Notes under the pieces: generated by a model
What the model saw: the letters and a program-made list of their open reading frames with translations, nothing else
What the model was told of the DNA's origin: nothing
Databases searched by the model: none
Shown here: positions 24,437-38,672 of the stretch, piece by piece
How the letters are laid out: each line of letters begins with the position of its first letter
Position numbering within the stretch: the first letter of the stretch is position 1
Translations under genes and position numbers: made by a program
Assembly: GCF_900143215.1 (NCBI RefSeq)
Contig: NZ_FRDM01000003.1
Coordinates: forward strand, 1 to 64,000
DNA length: 64,000 bases
Direction: 5' to 3'
From: Geodermatophilus obscurus
Lineage (GTDB): Bacteria; Actinomycetota; Actinomycetes; Mycobacteriales; Geodermatophilaceae

Positions 24437-24496
24437 GCCGACCGCCCGCTGGCCGACCGCCCGCTGGCCGACCGCCCGCTTGCCGACCGCCCGCTG
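24437..24496 (+). repeat. Four tandem 15-bp units upstream of mshC
   Basis: GCCGACCGCCCGCTG is repeated four times (24437, 24452, 24467, 24482; the third copy ends in T). It lies 80 bases ahead of mshC in a 250-bp gap between divergent genes. It could be a slippage-prone promoter-proximal repeat; no protein is read through it. Confidence 0.75.
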
Positions 24497-24575
24497 GTCG
24501 CGCCGCGGTGCCGGGAGCGGCGTCCGCGCCCCGGGCTGGGCCGGGCGCGTCGGCCGGCCGAACTAGTCTCCGTAC

Positions 24576-25847
24576 GTGCTCGCCTGGCCCGCTCCGCTCC
24601 TCCCCACCCTCCCGGGCCCAGGCCCGGTCCTCACGCTGCACGACACCGCGCGCGGCGAGGTGGTCGCCACCGCTCCGGACACGACGGCGCGGATGTACGT
24701 CTGCGGCATCACGCCCTACGACGCCACCCACCTCGGCCACGCCGCCACCTACCTGGCCTTCGACCTGGTCAACCGGGTGTGGCGGGACGCCGGTCACGCC
24801 GTCCACTACGTGCAGAACGTCACCGACATCGACGACCCGCTGCTGGAGCGGGCCGAGCGGGACGGCGAGGACTGGGTCGTGCTCGGCATGCGCGAGACCG
24901 CCCTGTTCCGCGAGGACATGACCGCGCTGCGGGTGCTGCCGCCCGACGACTTCGTCGGCGCGGTCGAGTCGGTGCCGCGGATCGTCGCCCACGTGGAGAC
25001 GCTGCTCGACGCGGGCCTGGCCTACGTGCTGGACGACGGCACCGGCGACGTCTACCACGACATCACCCAGGCCCCCGGCTTCGGCAGCGAGTCCGGCTAC
25101 GACGAGGCCACCATGCTGCGGTACTCCGCCGAGCGCGGCGGCGACCCCGACCGCCCCGGCAAGCGCCACCGGCTGGACCCGATGCTGTGGCGCGGCCGGC
25201 GGCCGGGCGAGCCGTCCTGGCCCGGCCCGCGGGGCGTCGCCGGGCGCCCCGGCTGGCACATCGAGTGCGCCACCATCGCGCTGGAGACGATCGGGATGGG
25301 CTTCGACGTCCAGGGCGGCGGCAGCGACCTGGTCTTCCCGCACCACGAGTACTCCGCCGTGCACGCCGAGGCGCTCACGGCGACGGTGACGGGGGAGAAG
25401 CTGCCCTTCGCCCGGGCCTACGTGCACGCGGCCATGATCGGCCTGCACGGCGAGAAGATGAGCAAGAGCCGCGGCAACCTGGTCTTCGTCTCCAAGCTGC
25501 GCGGCGAGGGCGTCGACCCGATGGCCGTCCGCCTGGCGCTGCTGGCCGGCCACTACCGCACCGACCGCGCCTGGACGCCGGACCTGCTGGCCACCGCCGA
25601 GCGGCGGCTGGCCACCTGGCGCCGCGCCGTGGCCCGCGACGCCGGCGCCCCGGCCGCCCCGGTGCTGCAGGGCGTGCGCGAGCGGCTCTCCGCCGACCTG
25701 GACAGCCCCGGCGCCATCGCCCTGGTCGACGCGTGGGCCCAGCGGACCCTCGCGGCCGCGGCGGACGACGAACAGGAGGACGGCGCCCCGACGATCGTGT
25801 GCGACGCCGTCGACGCCCTGCTGGGCGTGGCCCTCCAGGAGCGCTGA
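24576..25847 (+). CDS. mshC: Cysteine:1D-myo-inosityl 2-amino-2-deoxy-alpha-D-glucopyranoside ligase
   Basis: This is the 423-residue mycothiol ligase, which joins cysteine to GlcN-inositol with ATP in the cytosol. It resembles class-I cysteinyl-tRNA synthetase but lacks the tRNA-binding C-terminus. It shows a zinc Cys in [15 protein letters not shown] (Cys43), the HLGH signature (52-55), [21 protein letters not shown] and KMSKS at 294-298. The GTG start is used. Its stop overlaps the ATG of the next gene (TGATG), so both are translated together. Confidence 0.95.
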   Translation: MLAWPAPLLPTLPGPGPVLTLHDTARGEVVATAPDTTARMYVCGITPYDATHLGHAATYLAFDLVNRVWRDAGHAVHYVQNVTDIDDPLLERAERDGEDWVVLGMRETALFREDMTALRVLPPDDFVGAVESVPRIVAHVETLLDAGLAYVLDDGTGDVYHDITQAPGFGSESGYDEATMLRYSAERGGDPDRPGKRHRLDPMLWRGRRPGEPSWPGPRGVAGRPGWHIECATIALETIGMGFDVQGGGSDLVFPHHEYSAVHAEALTATVTGEKLPFARAYVHAAMIGLHGEKMSKSRGNLVFVSKLRGEGVDPMAVRLALLAGHYRTDRAWTPDLLATAERRLATWRRAVARDAGAPAAPVLQGVRERLSADLDSPGAIALVDAWAQRTLAAAADDEQEDGAPTIVCDAVDALLGVALQER

Positions 25848-26875
25848 TGGAGCGGGGGTCCTTCCGCCTGGTCGACCGGGCGGCCCGGGAGCGCGCGGAG
25901 GAGGCCCTCGCGCCGGCGGCCACGCGGTCGACGGCGACCCGCGGCCGCGCCGTCGCCGAGGCCGAGGACGCCCTGCGCACCGCCTTCGAGCGCGACCGCG
26001 ACCGGATCCTGCACGCCAAGGCCTTCCGCCGCCTCAAGCACAAGACGCAGGTCTTCCTCAACCCCGACGGTGACCACTTCGTCACCCGGCTGACCCACAC
26101 GCTGCAGGTCACCCAGGTCGCCCGCTCGCTGGCCCGCGCACTCGGCCTGAACGAGCCCCTCGCCGAGGCGATCGCGCTGGGCCACGACCTGGGCCACTCG
26201 CCGTTCGGCCACATCGGCGAGGACGCGCTGGAGCCCTACGTCCCCGGCGGCTGGCACCACGCCGCGCAGGGCGTGCGGATCGTCGAGGTGCTCGAGCACC
26301 TCAACCTCACCTGGGAGGTCCGCGACGGCATCCGCGCGCACAGCTGGAAGATCACCCCGCCGCCGACCAGCCACGAGGCGGAGTGCGTGCGCTACGCCGA
26401 CCGGATCGGCTACCTGTCCCACGACGCGCTGGACGCCGTCCGCGCCGGAGTGCTGCAGGTGCGCGACCTCCCCGCCCGCGCCCGCGCCGTCTTCGGCGAC
26501 CCGGGCAGCCGGATGGTGGGCGCGATGATCGACGCCGTCGTCGAGGGGTCGCTCGTCGACGGGGGAGCGGTGGTCATGGCGCCCGGGCCGCTGGAGGCCA
26601 TGCACGAGCTGCGGGCGTTCATGTTCCAGCGGGTCTACGCCTCGGAGACCGCGGCGGGGCAGAAGCAGCTGGCCATCGACGTCACCCGCCGGCTGGTCGA
26701 CCACCACCTGTCCCACCCCGAGCTCATCCCGGCGACCTACCGCGACACCGCGGCCGATCCGGTCACCCAGGTCGTGGACTACGTGTCGGGGATGACCGAC
26801 CGGTTCGCGCTGTCGACGCACGACCGGCTCTTCGACGCCGACGCCACCGCCCGCATGCGCCCGCTGCTGCGCTGA
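25847..26875 (+). CDS. dgt: Deoxyguanosinetriphosphate triphosphohydrolase-like HD protein
   Basis: A 342-residue HD-domain dNTPase. FRRLKHKTQVFLNPDGDHFV is followed by HD motif residues in RLTHTLQVTQVARSL, ALGHDLGHSPFGHIGEDAL and YADRIGYLSHD. It hydrolyses dGTP or other dNTPs to nucleoside and triphosphate, as in other actinobacterial dgt-like proteins. The ATG at 25847 overlaps the mshC stop. The long frame running further upstream is antisense noise. Confidence 0.9.
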   Translation: MERGSFRLVDRAARERAEEALAPAATRSTATRGRAVAEAEDALRTAFERDRDRILHAKAFRRLKHKTQVFLNPDGDHFVTRLTHTLQVTQVARSLARALGLNEPLAEAIALGHDLGHSPFGHIGEDALEPYVPGGWHHAAQGVRIVEVLEHLNLTWEVRDGIRAHSWKITPPPTSHEAECVRYADRIGYLSHDALDAVRAGVLQVRDLPARARAVFGDPGSRMVGAMIDAVVEGSLVDGGAVVMAPGPLEAMHELRAFMFQRVYASETAAGQKQLAIDVTRRLVDHHLSHPELIPATYRDTAADPVTQVVDYVSGMTDRFALSTHDRLFDADATARMRPLLR

Positions 26876-27169
26876 GTCCTCGCGACGCTCCGCGGCGCAC
26901 CGCGGCCGGCTGCCGTCAGCCGGTTGCAGCGAGCACGGCCGGCCCTGCCGGCGTTCCGCCCGCACTGCCGGTGCTGCAGGACCGGCAGTCCACGGGCAAC
27001 CCCGGCAGCGGCGCACCGACGGCCGTTATCCCCAACTGCCACGACGCCGGACGCGTGTGGCGAAGACGGGTCCTGCCTCAGTAGGACGTGCCGCCACGGC
27101 GGCGCAGGGGAAGGACCGCCTCCCCCTCACCCCTCGCCGGCTCGGGGTGAGCCTCCGGAGGCGGCCGGC
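26876..27169. other. Intergenic region with repeats between dgt and the PAC2 gene
   Basis: It holds one CCGTTATCCCCAAC motif (27023-27036), a duplicated 25-bp piece of the PAC2 gene 3' end (27083-27107, original at 27172-27196) and, between the two, a copy of the GC-rich palindromic repeat (27108-27171). No gene is seen. Confidence 0.7.
27023..27036 (+). repeat. CCGTTATCCCCAAC motif, copy 1
   Basis: Exact 14-base match to the motif found at four other places in this window, always on the plus strand. It lies between the convergent dgt and PAC2 genes. Confidence 0.75.
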
Positions 27170-27196
27170 TCAGGACGTGCCGCCACGGCGGCGCAG
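27083..27196. repeat. 25-bp direct repeat flanking a GC-rich palindrome
   Basis: AGGACGTGCCGCCACGGCGG plus GCGCA/G bases occurs at 27083-27107 and again at 27172-27196, 89 bases apart. The 64 bases between belong to the GC-rich palindromic family. The right copy is the true 3' end of the PAC2 gene; the left is a duplicate, as expected for insertion with a target duplication. Confidence 0.7.
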
Positions 27197-28030
27197 ATAT
27201 CTCTCGAACTCGCGGGCGATCTGGTCGCCGTCGGCCTCGGACAGGTCGTTCTCGGTGGCGCGCTCCTCGAGCGAGCGCACGTACTCGACGACCTCGGCGT
27301 CCTCGTTGGCCATCTCGTCGACGGTCTTCACCCACTCGTCGGCCTGCTGCGGCAGCGCGCCCAGCGGCACCGCGAGCTCCAGGACCTCCTCCACCCGGCG
27401 CAGCAGCGCGACCGTGGCCCGGGGGGACGGCGGCTGCGAGACGTAGTGCGGAACGGCGGCCCAGAAGCTGATCGCCGGCAGCCCGGCCTGGACGCAGGCG
27501 TCCTGGAAGACGCCGAGGATGCCGGTGGGCCCCTCGTAGCGGGAGGTCTCCAGCCCCCACTTCTCGGCCGACTCCGCGTCGTAGGCCGAGCCGCTGACCG
27601 GGGTCGGCCGGGTGTGCGGCGTGTCGGCCAGCAGGGCACCGAGGCCGACCACGGTGCGTGCGTCGAGCTCCTGGCACAGCTCGATGAGCTCCTCGCAGAA
27701 GCTGCGCCAGCGCATGTTGGGCTCGATCCCGCGGATGAGGACGACGTCCCGCCCCGAGCCCGGCGGGCGGGCCACGGAGATGCGCGTGGTGGGCCACTCG
27801 ACCCGGCGGCTGACCCCGCCGATCAGCGAGACCGTCGGCCGGTTGACCTGGAAGTCGTAGTAGTCCTCGGGGTCCAGCGCGGCGAGCGGCGTGGCGTCCC
27901 AGATGAGCTCCAGGTGCTCCAGCGCCCCGGTCGCGGCGTCCCCGGCGTCGTTCCAGCCCTCGAAGGCGACGACCACCACCGGGTCGTCGAGCCGGGGTAG
28001 GTCCTCAGGGGTGGACTTCGGGTCGATCAC
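27170..28030 (-). CDS. PAC2 family protein
   Basis: A 286-residue protein of the PAC2 (proteasome assembly chaperone-like) family. [20 protein letters not shown] opens the domain, with [20 protein letters not shown] and [19 protein letters not shown] further in. In archaea and eukaryotes relatives help build proteasomes. Bacterial members are conserved in actinobacteria that have proteasomes, but their role is unproven. The gene is 8.7 kb from mpa. The last codons are duplicated downstream. Confidence 0.85.
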   Translation of the reverse strand: MIDPKSTPEDLPRLDDPVVVVAFEGWNDAGDAATGALEHLELIWDATPLAALDPEDYYDFQVNRPTVSLIGGVSRRVEWPTTRISVARPPGSGRDVVLIRGIEPNMRWRSFCEELIELCQELDARTVVGLGALLADTPHTRPTPVSGSAYDAESAEKWGLETSRYEGPTGILGVFQDACVQAGLPAISFWAAVPHYVSQPPSPRATVALLRRVEEVLELAVPLGALPQQADEWVKTVDEMANEDAEVVEYVRSLEERATENDLSEADGDQIAREFERYLRRRGGTS

Positions 28031-28144
28031 CCCTGCGAGCCTACGACGGTCCGGCCTCCCCGCCGCGCTGTTCGGCCCGGACGGCGGGGCCGGCGTCCCC
28101 CGCGCGGGCGACCCGGGACCCCCTGCGGCGGCTACCCTGGCTCG

Positions 28145-31954
<3,810 letters not shown>

Positions 31955-31960
31955 AAGTTC

Positions 31961-32045
31961 AAGGACCCCGTCCTCCCCACCCCTCGAAGAAGGACCCCGT
32001 CCCTCTCACCGCTCGCGAGCTCGGGGCGGGCCCCGGGACGGGGCC
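31961..32045. repeat. GC-rich palindromic repeat after metH
   Basis: Starts seven bases after the metH stop. It has one and a half units: AAGGACCCCGTCCTCCCCAC, then AAGGACCCCGTCCCTCTCAC, followed by CGCTCGCGAGCTCGGGGCGG and GGGACGGGGCC. It is likely the metH terminator. Confidence 0.7.
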
Positions 32046-32155
32046 ACGGAGCGCGGTGGAGGCCGTTCCCACCTGTCGCCGGGTGCGGTGACCGTCACGT
32101 CGGGAGCCCGCCCGGGGACGGGCCTGGCCCGCGGCCGCGCCGTACCGTGGACGCA

Positions 32156-32887
32156 ATGGGCACCCCGGGGACCGGCGGATCGAACCGCGAGCGGCTGCAG
32201 GCAGTGCTGTTCGACATGGACGGCACGCTGGTGGAGACCGAGCAGCACTGGGGCGCGGCCATGTTCGCCCTCGCCCGCCGGCTCGGCGGGGAGATGTCCG
32301 CCGAGGCGCGGGAGCGCACCGTCGGCACGAGCATGAGCACGGCGCTGGGCGTCCTGTACGCCGACCTGGGGGTGACCCGCAGGGAGGCGGAGGCACGCGC
32401 CGACGCCCGCTGGATCGAGGACACCGTCGCCGAGCTGCTGACCGGCCCGCTGACCTGGCGGCCCGGTGCCCGCGAGCTGCTCACCGAGGCCCGGGCCGCT
32501 GCGCTGCCGACGGCGCTGGTGACCACCACGCCGCGGCGGCTGGCCGACGTCGTCCTGGCGAAGGTCGACCGCGACCTCGACGGGCTGCCCGCCTTCGACG
32601 TCACCGTCTGCGGCGACGAGGTGCCCGCCCGCAAGCCCGACCCGGCGCCCTATCGCCAGGCGATGGCCGCCCTGGGCGTGGACGCCGACGGCTGCGTGGT
32701 GGTCGAGGACTCGCTGTCCGGAGCCACCGCTGGACTCGCCGCCGGCGCCGCGGTGCTCGGCGTGCCCTCCCTGCAGCCGCTCTCGCCGACACCCGGTCTC
32801 GTGCTGCGCGACACCCTGGCCGGCGTCCGGCTGGCCGACCTGACCGAGGTGCTGGCCGTCCGCGGCGCGGTGCACGCCGGGACCTAA
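32156..32887 (+). CDS. HAD family hydrolase (beta-phosphoglucomutase-like)
   Basis: A 243-residue HAD phosphatase. Motif I is AVLFDMDGTLVETE (nucleophile Asp about 21), motif II is LVTTTPRR, the Lys is in ARKPDPAPY and motif III is VVVEDSLSGATAG. A helical cap lies between. The ATG at 32156 is taken; a GTG at 32147 is also in frame. The phosphate substrate is unknown. It overlaps the convergent amidohydrolase by 4 bases. Confidence 0.87.
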   Translation: MGTPGTGGSNRERLQAVLFDMDGTLVETEQHWGAAMFALARRLGGEMSAEARERTVGTSMSTALGVLYADLGVTRREAEARADARWIEDTVAELLTGPLTWRPGARELLTEARAAALPTALVTTTPRRLADVVLAKVDRDLDGLPAFDVTVCGDEVPARKPDPAPYRQAMAALGVDADGCVVVEDSLSGATAGLAAGAAVLGVPSLQPLSPTPGLVLRDTLAGVRLADLTEVLAVRGAVHAGT

Positions 32888-34065
32888 CCCAGCGGCACCT
32901 CCCGGCCGCGGGCGACGACGACGCGCGGCCGCTGCAGGGCGGTCACGTCGGTCGTCACGTCGCCGTCGGTGCCGAGCAGGTCGGCGTCGTACCCGGCCGC
33001 CAGCCGACCGGTGCGTCCACCGAGCCCGCAGGCGCGGGCCGCCCGGGCCGTCGCCGCGGTCAGCGCGTCGGCGAGCGGGACGCCGCAGGGGCCGGCGAGG
33101 TCGGCGACCGCGTACGCCACACCCCCGTGCGGCTTGACCGGGCCGATCCCCGCGTCGGTGCCGGCGAGCAGGCTCACGCCCGCCCGGTACAGGCCCGCGA
33201 CGTGGGACAGGTGCTGCTCGACCGTCGCGCCGACCGCGGCCATCCGGGCCTGCACGTGCGGCGGCGGGTCGACGCCGGGCAGGAACCCCACGGTCGGGCA
33301 GACGACCGGGCCGGCCGCAAGCGCCGCGGCCAGCTCGGCCGGCAGGTGGGTGCCGGACCCGGTCAGGCAGCTGCAGTGCTCGATGCCGTCGACGCCGGCC
33401 GCCACGCCACGCTCGACCGCGGCCAGGCCGTGCGCGTGCGCGGTCACCGGCAGGCCGAGCCGGTGCGCCTCGTCGACCACGGCGCGCAGCTCCTCGAGGC
33501 TGAACTGGCAGGCGGTGAGGTCGGTACCGGGGGTCAGCACGCCGCCGCTGGCCATCACCTTCACCACGCCCGCGCCCCGCTCGGCCCGCTCGCGCACCGC
33601 GTGGCGCAGCGCCTGCACCCCGGACGTCTCGCCGCCCATCGACCAGCAGTGCCCGCCGGGTGAGGTGATCGGCGGCCCGGCCGCGACGACGGTCGGCCGC
33701 TCGCCGTCGCGCCCGGCACGCTGCAGGACGGTCCACCGGTGGTCGCCGAGGTCCCGGACGGCGGTGACGCCCGCGCGCAGCGAGGCCTGCTCGGCGGCGG
33801 TGACGACGGCGTCCAGGGCGGCCGCGTCCAGCTCGGGGATCTGGTCCAGCGCGCGCGGCCCGCCGTCCCCGCAGAGGTGCACGTGGGTGTCGATCAGCCC
33901 GGGCAGCAGCGTGCTGGCGGGGAGGTCGGTGACCACGCAGCCCTCGGGAGCCGGCGCGGTGCCGGGCTCGACGCCCACGATGGTGGAGCCCTCCACCAGC
34001 ACCAGCGCCCCGCCGTCGAGGAAGCGCTCGCCGTCGAAGGCCCGCGGTGCCCGGTATCCGCGCAT
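32884..34065 (-). CDS. Amidohydrolase family protein (imidazolonepropionase/prolidase-like)
   Basis: A 393-residue metal-dependent hydrolase. The metal motif is LLPGLIDTHVHLCGDG, the Lys strand is GVVKVMASGGVLTPG, the His pair follows in PVTAHAHGLAAVERG and IEHCSCL, and the catalytic Asp is in LLAGTDAGIG. It resembles the Xaa-Pro/carboxypeptidase-like amidohydrolases. The substrate is unknown. It overlaps the HAD gene by 4 bases at its 3' end. Confidence 0.85.
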   Translation of the reverse strand: MRGYRAPRAFDGERFLDGGALVLVEGSTIVGVEPGTAPAPEGCVVTDLPASTLLPGLIDTHVHLCGDGGPRALDQIPELDAAALDAVVTAAEQASLRAGVTAVRDLGDHRWTVLQRAGRDGERPTVVAAGPPITSPGGHCWSMGGETSGVQALRHAVRERAERGAGVVKVMASGGVLTPGTDLTACQFSLEELRAVVDEAHRLGLPVTAHAHGLAAVERGVAAGVDGIEHCSCLTGSGTHLPAELAAALAAGPVVCPTVGFLPGVDPPPHVQARMAAVGATVEQHLSHVAGLYRAGVSLLAGTDAGIGPVKPHGGVAYAVADLAGPCGVPLADALTAATARAARACGLGGRTGRLAAGYDADLLGTDGDVTTDVTALQRPRVVVARGREVPLG

Positions 34066-34105
34066 GGGCGATGCTCCCGCTGCGCGGTGCGACCGGTCCA
34101 GCGGT

Positions 34106-34569
34106 TCAGGAGCGCCTGTCGTCGTCCAGGTACTGCTTGTAGGTGCGTGCCGCCGGCGCCCAGTCCGCGGCCTCGTGGAAGGCGAACGCCGCCGGGTCGT
34201 CGGCGGACAGCTGCAGCTCGTAGCAGCCGGCGGCCTCGCCGTGCGCCCGGGCCGCGGCCAGGAGTGCCCGGCCGACCCCGGCCCGGCGCGCGCCGGCGTC
34301 GACGACGACGTTCTCGACCAGCAGGTGCGGCCGGCCGGCGCGGGCCGCGTTGGCCAGCACGGTCAGGTCCGCCGTGCCGACGACCACCCCGCCGACCTCG
34401 GCGAGGAGCACCGTGCGGCCCGGCGTGGCCAGCGGGCGGCCCGCGCGGCCGCGACCGCCTCGTCGACCCGCAGGTCCAGCTCCGGGTAGGGCTGCCGGTA
34501 CAGCCGCACCGCGTCGGGCAGGTCGTCGCGCGCCGCCGTCCGGACGGCAACCGCCGCGGGTAGGTGCAC
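34106..34569 (-). pseudogene. GNAT acetyltransferase with a frameshift
   Basis: The N-terminus (MHLPAAVAVRTAARDDLPDA, from 34569) and the C-terminal acetyl-CoA half (RTVLLAEVGGVVVGTADLTV, then VENVVVDAGARRAGVGRALL) lie in different frames. They join around 34430-34445 within GGGCCGCCCGCTGGCC. A one-base change restores a normal 150-residue GNAT protein, so this is either a recent frameshift or a sequencing slip. Confidence 0.7.
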
Positions 34570-34572
34570 CCG

Positions 34573-36567
<1,995 letters not shown>

Positions 36568-36569
36568 GT

Positions 36570-36653
36570 AGACCCCGCTGCCCCCACCGCTCGGAGTAGG
36601 GACCCCGTCCTCCCCGCCCCTCGCAGGCTCGGGGCGGGACCCGGGACGGGGCC
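36570..36653. repeat. GC-rich palindromic repeat after trmI
   Basis: Starts three bases after the trmI stop. A partial unit (CCCCGCTGCCCCCACCGCTC) is followed by a full unit GGGACCCCGTCCTCCCCGCC ... CGGGACCCGGGACGGGGCC. It probably separates trmI and mpa transcription. Confidence 0.7.
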
Positions 36654-36704
36654 GTGCAGCGGGGCGGCCCTGCGCGAGCCCCGGGCGCACTGTCGCCGCG
36701 CGTG

Positions 36705-36710
36705 TATAGA
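36705..36710 (+). promoter_or_regulatory. Probable -10 box of the mpa promoter
   Basis: TATAGA, in the only AT-rich patch (GTGTATAGATTTGC) between the palindromic repeat and mpa, lies 39 bases ahead of the ATG. A clear -35 is not seen. GGAGG at 36738-36742 is the ribosome site. Confidence 0.5.
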
Positions 36711-36748
36711 TTTGCGTCCTGGCTCTCCCGATCTGTCGGAGGTGCGCG

Positions 36749-38530
36749 ATGGGCCCCGGTCTTGGCAATGGTCCCGACGAGTTCAGGGCGCGGCGGGAGC
36801 GTGACGTGACGGCGCTGCTCAGCCAGATCTCCTACCTGGAGGAGGAGATCGGCCTGCTGCGCCGCAAGGTGGCGGAGAGCCCCCGCCAGCTGCGGCTGCT
36901 GGAGGAGCGGGTGGCGGAGGCGGAGGGTCGCGCGGCCTTCCTGTCCGAGCGCAACGACAAGCTCGCCGGCACGCTGCGCGACGCCCGCGACCAGCTGGTC
37001 ACGCTCAAGGAGGAGGTCGACCGGCTCGGCCAGCCGCCGTCGGGCTACGGCGTCTTCCTCACCGGGCACGACGACGGCACGGTCGACGTCTTCACCGGCG
37101 GCCGCAAGCTGCGCGTCTCGGTCTCCCCGGCCGTGGAGGTCGTCGACCTCCAGCACGGCCAGGAGGTCATGCTCAACGAGGCGATGAACGTCGTCGAGGC
37201 GTGCGGCTTCGAGCGTGCCGGCGACGTCGTCATGCTCAAGGAGCTGCTTGAGCCGGTCGAGGGCGAGGCGCCGCGCGCGCTGGTCATCGGGCACACCGAC
37301 GAGGAGCGCGTCGTCCACCTCGCCGACTCCCTCACCGACCAGCCGCTGCGCAGCGGCGACTCGTTGCTGCTGGAGACCCGCTCGGGCTACGCCTACGAGC
37401 GGATCCCCAAGAGCGAGGTCGAGGAGCTCGTGCTCGAGGAGGTCCCCGACATCGACTACGGCGACATCGGTGGCCTGTCCCGGCAGATCGAGCAGATCCG
37501 CGACGCCGTCGAGCTGCCGTTCCTGCACGCCGACCTGTTCCGCGAGTACGAGCTGCGCCCGCCGAAGGGCATCCTGCTCTACGGCCCGCCCGGCTGCGGG
37601 AAGACGCTCATCGCCAAGGCGGTGGCCAACTCGCTGGCCAAGAAGGTCTCCGCGGTGAAGGGGGAGGGGCAGGCGAAGTCCTACTTCCTCAACATCAAGG
37701 GTCCCGAGCTGCTCAACAAGTACGTCGGCGAGACCGAGCGGCACATCCGGCTGGTCTTCCAGCGGGCCCGCGAGAAGGCCGGCGAGGGCACGCCGGTGAT
37801 CGTCTTCTTCGACGAGATGGATTCGATCTTCCGCACCCGCGGGTCCGGGGTCTCCTCGGACGTCGAGAGCACGATCGTCCCCCAGCTGCTCAGCGAGATC
37901 GACGGCGTGGAGGGGCTGGAGAACGTCATCGTCATCGGCGCCTCCAACCGCGAGGACATGATCGACCCGGCGATCCTGCGGCCCGGCCGCCTGGACGTGA
38001 AGATCAAGATCGAGCGGCCGGACGCGGAGGCCGCCCGCGACATCTTCAGCAAGTACCTGACGACCACGCTGCCGTTGCACCCCGACGACCTCGCCGAGCA
38101 CGGCAACAGCCGCGAGGCCACGGTGGCCGGGATGATCCAGCGCACCGTCGAGCGGATGTACACCGAGAGCGAGGAGAATCGCTTCCTCGAGGTGACCTAC
38201 GCCAACGGTGACAAGGAGGTCCTGTACTTCAGGGACTTCAACTCCGGGGCGATGCTGCAGAACATCGTCGACCGCGCCAAGAAGATGGCCATCAAGGAGC
38301 GGCTGGAGACCGGCGCCGCCGGCCTGCGGGTCGGCCACCTGATGCAGGCCTGCGTCGACGAGTTCAAGGAGAACGAGGACCTGCCCAACACCACCAACCC
38401 CGACGACTGGGCGCGGATCTCGGGCAAGAAGGGCGAGCGGATCGTCTACATCCGCACGCTCATCAGCGGCAAGGGCGCCGACAGCGGTCGGGCGATCGAC
38501 ACCGCGACCAACACCGGCCAGTACCTGTAG
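36749..38530 (+). CDS. mpa: Proteasome-associated AAA ATPase (Mpa/ARC)
   Basis: This 593-residue ATPase forms a hexameric ring that binds Pup through its N-terminal coiled coil, unfolds pupylated proteins and feeds them to the 20S proteasome. The coiled coil covers about 15-95. The OB domains follow, then Walker A GPPGCGKT (279-286), Walker [13 protein letters not shown], and [20 protein letters not shown]. It ends in GQYL, the C-terminal tail that docks on PrcA pockets. It is the first gene of the Pup-proteasome locus, with its own promoter. Confidence 0.97.
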   Translation: MGPGLGNGPDEFRARRERDVTALLSQISYLEEEIGLLRRKVAESPRQLRLLEERVAEAEGRAAFLSERNDKLAGTLRDARDQLVTLKEEVDRLGQPPSGYGVFLTGHDDGTVDVFTGGRKLRVSVSPAVEVVDLQHGQEVMLNEAMNVVEACGFERAGDVVMLKELLEPVEGEAPRALVIGHTDEERVVHLADSLTDQPLRSGDSLLLETRSGYAYERIPKSEVEELVLEEVPDIDYGDIGGLSRQIEQIRDAVELPFLHADLFREYELRPPKGILLYGPPGCGKTLIAKAVANSLAKKVSAVKGEGQAKSYFLNIKGPELLNKYVGETERHIRLVFQRAREKAGEGTPVIVFFDEMDSIFRTRGSGVSSDVESTIVPQLLSEIDGVEGLENVIVIGASNREDMIDPAILRPGRLDVKIKIERPDAEAARDIFSKYLTTTLPLHPDDLAEHGNSREATVAGMIQRTVERMYTESEENRFLEVTYANGDKEVLYFRDFNSGAMLQNIVDRAKKMAIKERLETGAAGLRVGHLMQACVDEFKENEDLPNTTNPDDWARISGKKGERIVYIRTLISGKGADSGRAIDTATNTGQYL

Positions 38531-38544
38531 CTCGTCCCGGCGGG

Positions 38545-38593
38545 ATCGGCGGTCTCGCACGTGCTGCGGCCGCAGCCGTGCGAGACCGCCGAT
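38545..38593. terminator. 49-nt near-perfect palindrome between mpa and dop
   Basis: ATCGGCGGTCTCGCACG (38545-38561) and CGTGCGAGACCGCCGAT (38577-38593) are exact complements. The loop between is itself a palindrome (GCTGCGGCCGCAGC). The fully paired structure has one unpaired base. It starts 15 bases after the mpa stop and is a likely terminator separating mpa from dop-pup. Confidence 0.75.
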
Positions 38594-38672
38594 GTCGCTG
38601 CCGGTGACGGGCGCAGTGGCGGCTGTCCGCCCGTCTGCGGACGGCGTCGTCAGGGACGCCTAGGGTGGCGGC

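Noticed and set aside
23663-25846. Long upstream extension of the dGTPase-like gene
   Set aside because: It lies antisense to the maleylpyruvate-isomerase gene and out of frame in mshC; the ATG at 25847 overlaps the mshC stop in the usual coupled way.
28031-28144. Cobalamin riboswitch before metH
   Set aside because: The leader is only 114 bases and shows neither a B12-box-like core nor the needed stems.
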